A program made the translations under genes and the position numbers. Under the pieces are notes generated by a model that made no database searches, was not told the origin of the DNA, and worked only from the letters and a program-made list of their open reading frames with translations. This document shows positions 56,710 to 64,000 of a stretch of 64,000 nt of DNA, one piece after another. The DNA comes from Megascapheus bottae (taxonomy: Eukaryota; Chordata; Mammalia; Rodentia; Geomyidae): contig JANJXV010000013.1 in NCBI GenBank assembly GCA_024803745.1, positions 6,696,001 to 6,760,000 of the forward strand, read 5' to 3'. Positions within the stretch are counted from its first letter, which is position 1. The number at the start of each line of letters is the position of its first letter.

Positions 56710-58600
56710 GTGAAGACACCAAGAGGTGAGAGAAGAACAATAGATGGAGAAGTATAATAGATAGATAATGTACATACTATAAAAAGTTCATAATGAAAGC
56801 TCTCTATATATTTATTACATATGCAAATAAGCTATCATTATATATTTTATGTATTTTTTCTATTTTGTCTTCCTGTGTTTTTTAGAGAGGATAAAGGTCT
56901 GAATATGATCAAAGTATATTATATACATTCATGGTGATATCAGAACAAAATTACTTATACTGTACAATTAATTCATCATAATGAAAATTGAATAAAATTA
57001 AGAAACTGTATAGAACTCATGTCTTTCCTAAGAATTCAGCCAAATTTCCATTATATATATTAAAATAAAATCATCCCCATTACAAATCATCTACTAGCAA
57101 CTGAGATAAATGTTCTCAATCCTCTTAGGAAAGATTTCAGAATCTCCCAGGTTAACTCCAATCAATAGAAATTAACAAATTAAAATTACAATACTGATAG
57201 TATTTATGAAGAAGAAAGTTGATCAAGCGTAAGCACAATCAACAAAAATTTCAGGTACTAAAATTATGAGAGCATATAGGAGAAACATATTGAAATTGGA
57301 TAGAAAATTAAAAAAGCAAAATCCGACCTGGAAACTAAACACAGATGCAAATTAAACCTATAAACATTATAAGCAGTCACTGTGAATGCTTTATCTCTCC
57401 TTGTTCTCTTCTTGTGATGGTAGAAGTGTTTTGCATAGATGTCTCTATGGCGGTATTAAGGACAGTAAAATTACCACATATGATAATCTAATGGCAAATA
57501 GATGATACTATGTATTCTTCAAAATTCTTAAAACTATGCAATAAGGTGCTTAGGTTTTAATTATATAATTTCAAAAAACATGTTGAGGAATTTGGGGTTA
57601 TCTGTACAGAATGTAGATTGATACAAAATTTAATTTTATGACCCATGTATTGACCATTTTCCAGTTGGACTTTGGTATGAATTGGTAAGAATTACATTGA
57701 GTGAAATGATTTGAGCAATAATTGAGACTATAAAATGAAAAGTTAAAAGAAACTAGATTCACCACTGTATTATGTTTATACGGAGTTGTCCCTGTTACAA
57801 GCACATAATTTTAATATTGTTATCTGTCCATATTTTGCAAATCTAATAATTATTAAGTAAAAGAATAATAAAAAATCATACCCAGAATTCTTACTAGTGG
57901 AGTGGAAGGTTTCATGTTAGCAAGAGGAAGGTACTACTGTAGTCTATGGAATATGTGATCGGAGTTAGACACATTTTGTTTAATGTACATGCAGAAGACT
58001 GCCTATAGTAATATTTATAGATATCTATAAATATGTTTATTGGTTAAATCACATATGTTTTCATTCTTTATTAGTTTGAAAGACTGAGAAGTATTGGTAA
58101 TCCTAGATTATTCGATGGTAATCCATGAACATACATAGAACACACTTGTAGTATTATTCATCAATAAAAGGAAATAGAAATAATTGAAAAAAATGGTTTA
58201 AAGCATTGTGGAGTAGAATGTATGAGATGAGAGCTGGCATCTTAGAATGGTTGTAAATTATTAAAAATAAAATTTGTCAAATGAATATAAATATTCACAA
58301 TAAAGAACTCTAGAAAATAAGATGCAGAAAGTAGATTCCACAAGACAAAAATAGAAAACATGGAATGAAGCAGTATTAGACTATGCTGACAATATAAAAT
58401 AAACAGCACAAAATTGAACAAATAAAAGCTTACTGTGCAGAAAAGGTTCTAAGTTATTTACAATAATGTTTTGTAGTGTAGCAAAGGAATAAAGCATGTC
58501 CTGACTTAAAATTAACTTCATATAAAGGATATGTACTTTTATTTTGAAAAAGGTTTTCAAGATATTAAATTTAATTCAGATGTTCAAAATATTCTCTCAA
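56710..58600. other. Unassigned AT-rich sequence
   Basis: About 1.9 kb with no SINE, LINE, exon or RNA gene recognised. Confidence 0.45.
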
Positions 58601-58603
58601 CAT

Positions 58604-58812
58604 AAACACTGAACTTTTTTGCCAGTCCTGTGGCTTGAATTCAAGGCCTGAGCACGTCCTTGGGCTTTCTCTGGCTAGAACTCTACCACTTGAGCCATAG
58701 CACCATTTCCAGCTGTTTTCTACGTATGTGGAACCGAGGAGTCAAACCAGGTCTTCGTGCATTCTAGGCAAGCACTCTACCACTAGGTCAAACTCCTGGC
58801 CCAAACACTGAA
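58604..58812 (-). repeat. Type A dimeric SINE with perfect target-site duplication
   Basis: AAACACTGAA at 58604-58613 and 58803-58812 flanks the element (58614-58802). Inside: a T run, GCCAGTCCTGTGGCTTGAAT, CTACCACTTGAGCCATAGCA, GTATGTGGAACCGAGGAGTC, and CTAGGCAAGCACTCTACCAC to CTCCTGGCCC. Full length at both ends. Confidence 0.93.
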
Positions 58813-58989
58813 TTTCTATTCAAGGGAGAATTAATCTAAGATTATTGAGAGAATATATGAATTTCTAATAGTCACAAAAGCAATACTTTTCAATTGTTAT
58901 GCAACTGATGAAATCTTTGTAAGCACAAATGATCAGTTCTACAATATTGGCTATTCTCTTTCAAAGACACATTGCAAAAAGTCCTCAGC

Positions 58990-59217
58990 AAATCTGCCTG
59001 TAATCCTAGCTACTCAGGAGGCTGATGTGTGAGGACTGCAGTTTAAAGCCAGCCCGGGCATGAAAAGTCCATGAGACTCTTAATTCCAATTAACCACAAG
59101 AAAGCCAGAGTGGTGCTGTGGCTCAAATGGTAGAGCACTAGCCTTGAGCTAAAGAGCTCAGAAACAGTGCCCAGGTCCAGAGTTCAGGTCCCATAACCAA
59201 CAACAACAAAAAAAGAA
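58990..59217 (+). repeat. Type B dimeric SINE, well preserved
   Basis: TGCCTGTAATCCTAGCTACT, CAGGAGGCTGATGTGTGAGG, TTTAAAGCCAGCCCGGGCAT, AATTCCAATTAACCACAAGA, AAGCCAGAGTGGTGCTGTGG and CTCAAATGGTAGAGCACTAG, then an A/C-rich tail. The 5'-most bases are missing. This is the best copy for comparing the right half with type A. Confidence 0.9.
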
Positions 59218-59444
59218 AATCTCAGCAAAGTAACATCCAAGTAAACTCAGAAATGCATGATCAATTTGAACTTCCCATTTCACCCAGAGTAGATTTCACA
59301 GCACATTATCTAAGCATCAGATTCATCTCATTAATTGATAAGAAGTGGTTAATTCTCTATATAGTCAGGAAAAAAAAACATTTGATAATGGTAAATATAC
59401 ATTCAAGGTATATTAGCTAGTAATAAACATAATATAAATATTAT

Positions 59445-60045
59445 ATTGAATGAAGTATCCCAGACTTAAATGTTCAATAAATATTCAAATAAATTTTTCC
59501 AAGTCGTTCCATTTCCTTTACTAAGTACAGTAACATTCTTTTTGATGGATGAGTGGAAGTCCATTATATTATAGATATATAGTTACATATACATTTCTTG
59601 ATCCATTTGTCTACTGAGGGGCATCAGTATTGGTTCCATATCTTAGCTATGATACACAAAACTGCAATGAACATGGTTGTGCTGGTGGTATCAGAGCAGT
59701 CTAGTTTGTGGTCATTTAGGTAAATGCCCAGGAGTGGATTTCTGGGCTGTAGGGAAGGTCTATGTTTAGTCTTTTGAGGAACCTCCATACTGCTTTTCAG
59801 AGTGGATGAACAAGTTTATGCTCCACCAACAGGGCCCTAGAATTCCTTTTTGGCCACATCCTTGTCATCATCTGTTAGTGTTAGTTTTCTTGATAATGGA
59901 GATTCTGATTGTGGTGAGTTTGCATCTCAGTGCTGTTTTGATTAGCTTTTCTTTTATGGCCAAAGTTGTTGAACATTTTTCCTATGTCTCTGAGCCATTC
60001 TTCTTCTAAGGACTCTCTAAGTCTTTAGCAAATTGGGCAGTTACT
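59445..60045 (-). mobile_element. LINE-1 ORF2 C-terminal fragment with a local inversion at one end
   Basis: The minus strand carries the region equivalent to 48.4-48.95 kb: TCCAAGTCGTTCCATTTCCT, GGGGCATCAGTATTGGTTCC, GCAATGAACATGGTTGTGCT, GAACCTCCATACTGCTTTTC and CTTTTATGGCCAAAGTTGTT. Reading frames are broken. At 59448-59482 a ~33-bp piece (ATGAAGTATCCCAGACTTAA) matches the next stretch of the same L1 region but in plus orientation. No L1 3' UTR follows, so both ends are incomplete. Confidence 0.8.
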
Positions 60046-60273
60046 TTTTCTTTTTTTGGTCATGGGGCTTGAACTGTGGGCCTGGGCACTGGCTAGTGCT
60101 CTACCACTTGAACCTCAATGTCACTTTTGATTTCCTGTTGGCTAATTGGAGATAAGTGCTCAGGGATAGTGCCCAGGACTTTTCATGCCCAAGCTATCTT
60201 TGACCTGTGATCCTCTCATCTCAGCCTCCTCAAGTAGCTAGGATTATATGCATGAGCCAGTGGCACCTGGCTA
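60041..60273 (-). repeat. Type B dimeric SINE
   Basis: CATGGGGCTTGAACTGTGGG, CTACCACTTGAACCTCAATG, GGCTAATTGGAGATAAGTGC, CTCAAGTAGCTAGGATTATA and AGTGGCACCTGGCT. It abuts the L1 fragment. Confidence 0.86.
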
Positions 60274-60279
60274 ATAGGA

Positions 60280-61475
60280 CTTTTAAAATATTGAAGAAGT
60301 TATCAAACTAAAAATATCTACCCATGTTAGTTCCTAAGAAAGGGAGAATATTGAGCTCCTCTTCAAACCCGCTTGTTTAATAATGCATTGCAAATTCTTG
60401 CCATTAGAAAAAGAAAGAGGGAATAAAGAATTTAATTAAATGTTTTACAGGTCATGAAGCAAGAAACAAAACTGTCAATACTTCCAGATAAAATTATCTA
60501 AAATAAGACACACTCCAAAAAATCTACAAATAACTGTTATTAATAATATTGCTTACTAAGATGATGAAATAATTAAGTAATATATATGAATCAGAAACAA
60601 TTTTACATGCTAACTGAAGACACAAAATGTAATTTGTAATATGACACAATTTACATAGTAGCAACACCTCATCAAAGAATTACAAGAGTTCATTGTAAAG
60701 TTCAAAAGCAAATATGATAGGACAGATAATGAAAACTAGATTTTGTTTCTAATTATGAATCTCAATATTTTAACATTTTTCGTAAAATGTATGATCTTTG
60801 GTGTCAATCAAACCTTCTTAAAACTTCAATATCCTTATTTTTTTAAAGACTTAAAACTTTAAAATATATAATAGCCGTGACAGGAGAACTAGCTAAATCA
60901 CTTCTAAAGGAAACAAATACTGAAAAAAATATGATTTATATAGTGGCATAAGTGATTCTAAAACTACAGAAACTATAATGTTTCTTCAGGAATTTTGTCA
61001 TGGGACAAAACTGGAATGAATTAACTATGCTTGAACACTTAGAAAAACCTCTTCAATGGAAACTTTTCCCTACCATATGTAACATTAATTTTTACATAAA
61101 TTAGAAATAATCTTCCATGTGAATCTAAAAAAATAAATACCTCAGGAAAAAAGTATGTGATATTTCTATATGTTCTAGTTTACTGAAGACATTATCCCTA
61201 AAGTTCTTACATGTACAAGTCATATTGTTCATAAGATTGCCTTTTTATACCAAATCTTAAAATTGTTTATTTCAATAAATATTCCTATGGCATACATAGT
61301 TCAGTCACTGTCTTCAAGCAAAGAACATATGATTAAAGAAAACATAAAATTTCTTCCCCCTAACTGTCATAGATTATTTTCTTGATATATGTCATCTAAA
61401 TGTCAATTAATAAAGAAATAAACTCAGAGAAACAATTGTAAATCATATTCAGGTTTCTTTTTTCCCCACAGAATA
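60280..61475. other. Unassigned AT-rich sequence
   Basis: Very AT-rich, with no element or exon recognised. Confidence 0.45.
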
Positions 61476-61477
61476 AG

Positions 61478-61738
61478 AAATCAGAACTGGGGTGTCAGGG
61501 ATTCACACCTGTAATCTTAGATACTCAGGATGCTGAGATCTGAGGATTGTGGTTTGAAGCTAGCCAGGGCAAGAAAGTCTGTGAAACTCTTATCTCCAAA
61601 TAACAACTAAAAAGCCACAAATAGACATGTGGCTCATGTGCTAGAGTAGTAGTCTTGAGCAAAAATGCTCAGGGATAGTGCCCAGACATTCAGTTCCAAA
61701 GATATGGACCTCTCCCCTCTTCCCCCCCCCCACAAAAA
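61478..61738 (+). repeat. Type B dimeric SINE
   Basis: GATTCACACCTGTAATCTTA, TCAGGATGCTGAGATCTGAG, TTGTGGTTTGAAGCTAGCCA and CTCTTATCTCCAAATAACAA, then CATGTGGCTCATGTGCTAGA. It ends in a C-rich run and A6. Confidence 0.84.
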
Positions 61739-61739
61739 A

Positions 61740-62080
61740 GGATATTCAGTAAATACAAGAATCTGTTTTAATCAATAGCACATAATTAAAGACACTAAAA
61801 TGTTTAAATTTTTTTTGATATTACAGTCTACACAAATTGAAGCTCAGAGAGAAATAAAATAAGTATTTGTGAAAGCATAGAAAAAAAGATGTGCTTTCGA
61901 CACTGATAATAAGAATACAAATGATTGAAGCTTAGTGGGGAAAAACTGAGTTCTCTCATATAAACTTGGAGTTTAACACTGAACAGGAGTCCTCCACAGA
62001 GATTGAAAGAGCCACTTCTTTGAAATTCTGGATTATGTATGTCTTTCAAATTCTGTTAAAACTTGTTAGAAACCTCAAAG
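61740..62080. other. Unassigned sequence
   Basis: Short interval between SINEs; only chance open frames. Confidence 0.4.
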
Positions 62081-62082
62081 CT

Positions 62083-62270
62083 TCTTTCTTTTCTTTTTTT
62101 TGTTCTTTTAGTACTGGGTGTAAACTCAGGGGCTGGGTTTGGTCCCTAAGCTCTTTTGATCAAAGCTGGTGGTCTTAGTCTTTCCTGCCTTGGCTGGCTT
62201 TGACCTGTAATCCTCAATTCTAACTTTCCAGAGTAGTTAGGATTACAAATGTGATCCACCCTTACCTGGC
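62083..62270 (-). repeat. Type B SINE, diverged
   Basis: TACTGGGTGTAAACTCAGGG, GCCTTGGCTGGCTTTGACCT, GTAATCCTCAATTCTAACTT and GAGTAGTTAGGATTACAAAT. The right half is mostly lost. Confidence 0.75.
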
Positions 62271-62274
62271 TTTC

Positions 62275-62980
62275 ATTTTAAAATGGACTTGAGTCTTTGA
62301 ATTGTATAAAACAGTACTTGCAAAATGAGCAATTTAAATTTCATTCGTGCTATGAGCTATTGCACAGAAAACACATAAACTGCAATTAAATGCATTAATG
62401 ATAGTGAAACTTGAATAACTTCTAACTATAATGATAAGGATTTTCCCAAGTAAGGCCATTTCACCAATACAAATCGAGGTGGCAATTCCTTCAAGTGTGC
62501 AGACCCCAGTTCAGATATTTAAGGAGCACAAAGAAGCAGGAATGCAGGACACAATCAAAGAAGCAAGCACAAGCTCTGTATCTGACCTTAACATGTACAA
62601 ATGGACAAAAAATAATGATTTTAACAAATGGCCTCCTAAATAAAAATAAGTGACATAAGAAATACAGAAATTAAGTCAGAAAAATGATACAAAAGACAAA
62701 TGCAGTTATCCACAGAGTGGTGGAAGAAGTCTGGCAAATATAAAGAGAGAATCAGATTTATGACAAATCATCTAACAGAATGATATTTTGATTATGGAAG
62801 TCCAAGACAGAGAAAAATGAAAGGGACAGAGAAATTACTTAAAGGCATACCAGGTAAAAAGCGTCCTATTTGGAAAGACAAATTGATATCCATATTTATA
62901 AAATTAAAAGGACAATGTATTATATATATATATATATCCCAAACAAACCTCTAGTGAGATACAGTAGAGAAAAAAAATAA
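62275..62980. other. Unassigned sequence
   Basis: A 70-codon plus-strand frame (62431-62643) has mixed composition but no recognised motif, and no splice or promoter context can be supported. A short (TA)n run lies at about 62919-62936. Confidence 0.4.
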
Positions 62981-62984
62981 AGGG

Positions 62985-63170
62985 AGAAAGGGTGGAGTCA
63001 TTGTATTCAATGTACATTATATTAAGAATGAACTATGTAACGATGGTAGAGAAGGGAATTGGAAAATGAAGGAGAATGAAGGAAGGGATGACACTGACCA
63101 ATTGGCATTGTGCTCATAAGTTGAGTTGTGGAAGTGTAACCCTTTAGTAAAATATCTTCAAAAGTCATAG
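62985..63170 (+). mobile_element. Possible LINE-1 3'-end fragment
   Basis: AATGAAGGAAGGGATGACAC, GGCATTGTGCTCATAAGTTG and GAAGTGTAACCCTTTAGTAA recall the G/A-rich block plus GTAACCC terminus of rodent L1 3' ends, but similarity to the other copies here is weak. Confidence 0.4.
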
Positions 63171-63174
63171 AGAA

Positions 63175-63735
63175 TTTTGAAAGTAGTAAGACTTTGAATG
63201 TACAAGAGAACTTACGGAAGATTATTAGCCAATTTCTCAGTAGGAAACTTGTAGACTACAAAAGAGTGAGATAGATTATTAAAAGAAACAAAAAAAGTAA
63301 ACCACTAAAAATATCACATGCAGAAAAAAAAGACTTTCTTTAAAGGAGAAATAGAAATGAAAGATTTGGCCAGGCAATACGCTCAAATGAATTCAGCATT
63401 ATAACATCTTCTTACTAAAGATTTCAGCAAATTGAGGAGAAGGTTTTTTGAATCAAAACAACAGGTAACCATAATACTGGTTGGTTAGTGTAGTGTATAC
63501 ATACACTGAATGTTATTCATCTGCAAAAGTAATAGAAGTCCTTTCATAAGAAGCAAGTCAGTTTTAGAAGGAAAATATTAAATGGTTCTATCCCTATAAG
63601 GTATGTGAATAAGTGAAATGATAAAGTCAAATATTGGCTTGGCACATAGGAAACAAAATATTGGACAGGTACACAATATTAGTTATGCAGTATATTTATG
63701 TTCTTTTGTTGTTGCTGTTTCTGTGAGGGGTGTGT
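63175..63735. other. Unassigned AT-rich sequence
   Basis: Nothing recognised. Confidence 0.4.
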
Positions 63736-63739
63736 GTAT

Positions 63740-63930
63740 TAAAAGTTATGCAATTGTTCCACTAGCTTACTGGATGATGTTCTATTGTTGAGGCAAGCCC
63801 CCCTCTTTGCTTTTCATTGGTCATTTTAAAGATAGAGTCTCATGTACTTTTCTGCCTAGGCTGGGTGGAAATGGAATATCTCCAGTTCCCTCCTTTCTGA
63901 GTAGCTAGAATTACAGGTACGCCTAGAATT
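63740..63930 (-). repeat. Type B SINE, degenerate
   Basis: AGATAGAGTCTCATGTACTT, CTGCCTAGGCTGGGTGGAAA and TGAGTAGCTAGAATTACAGG mark the left half in reverse complement. A CCTAGAATTACA phrase is repeated at its end. Confidence 0.65.
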
Positions 63931-64000
63931 ACATGGACACCTGCTTACATATAATTTCTTGATGTCATCTGTCCATAGTGTGCCAATATTAATATCACAG

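Overview
This is an AT-rich, CpG-poor mammalian intergenic or intronic window. No convincing host protein-coding exon, rRNA or tRNA gene, CRISPR array or bacterial-type operon was found on either strand. The organism is most likely a rodent. The window is full of ID-like (tRNA-derived) and B1/Alu-like (7SL-derived) SINE dimers plus LINE-1 debris. The dimers recall those described from kangaroo rats, pocket mice and pocket gophers (Geomyoidea), or more broadly the beaver and geomyoid lineage. That placement is an inference from remembered SINE structure, not a database match.

Two dimeric SINE families dominate. Type A has an ID-like left half and a tRNA-like right half. Type B has a 7SL/B1-like left half and a very similar tRNA-like right half. 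About 45 copies or fragments are listed, some with 10-13 bp target-site duplications. Many minus-strand copies are preceded by, and plus-strand copies followed by, a long microsatellite that grew from the A-rich tail.

LINE-1 is present mostly as 3' ends. The main L1 features are: (i) a 5'-inverted (twin-primed) L1 at 47.9-49.9 kb with a perfect 12-bp target-site duplication; (ii) a cluster at 35.9-38.25 kb, where a CpG-rich segment resembling an L1 5' UTR in minus orientation abuts three successive plus-strand L1 3' ends; (iii) a pair of L1 3' ends at 18.7-19.3 kb behind a much older L1; and (iv) minus-strand 3' ends near 1.0, 3.4, 6.0, 21.6, 53.6 and 59.7 kb.

By region: 0-13.3 kb is SINE-rich with two large CT microsatellites. 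13.3-17 kb holds a SINE, a tiny polyadenylated retrocopy and a long repeat-poor tract. 17-23.7 kb is LINE-rich. 23.7-35.8 kb is mixed SINE and AT-rich sequence with a perfect 18-bp stem-loop at 24.2 kb. 35.8-39 kb is the CpG-rich/L1 cluster. 39-47 kb is largely unassigned, with a SINE-plus-polyadenylated-tail chimera at 43.9-44.3 kb. 47-54.2 kb is LINE and SINE. 54-64 kb is AT-rich with scattered SINEs and LINE pieces.

No new defence, biosynthetic or coding system is visible. The most interesting items are retrotransposition products: the SINE/3'-end chimera, the 45-bp retrocopy, the CpG-rich L1 5'-end-like segment with its antisense reading frame, and the twin-primed L1. Boundaries were read by eye and are good to roughly 5-20 bp unless a target-site duplication is quoted.
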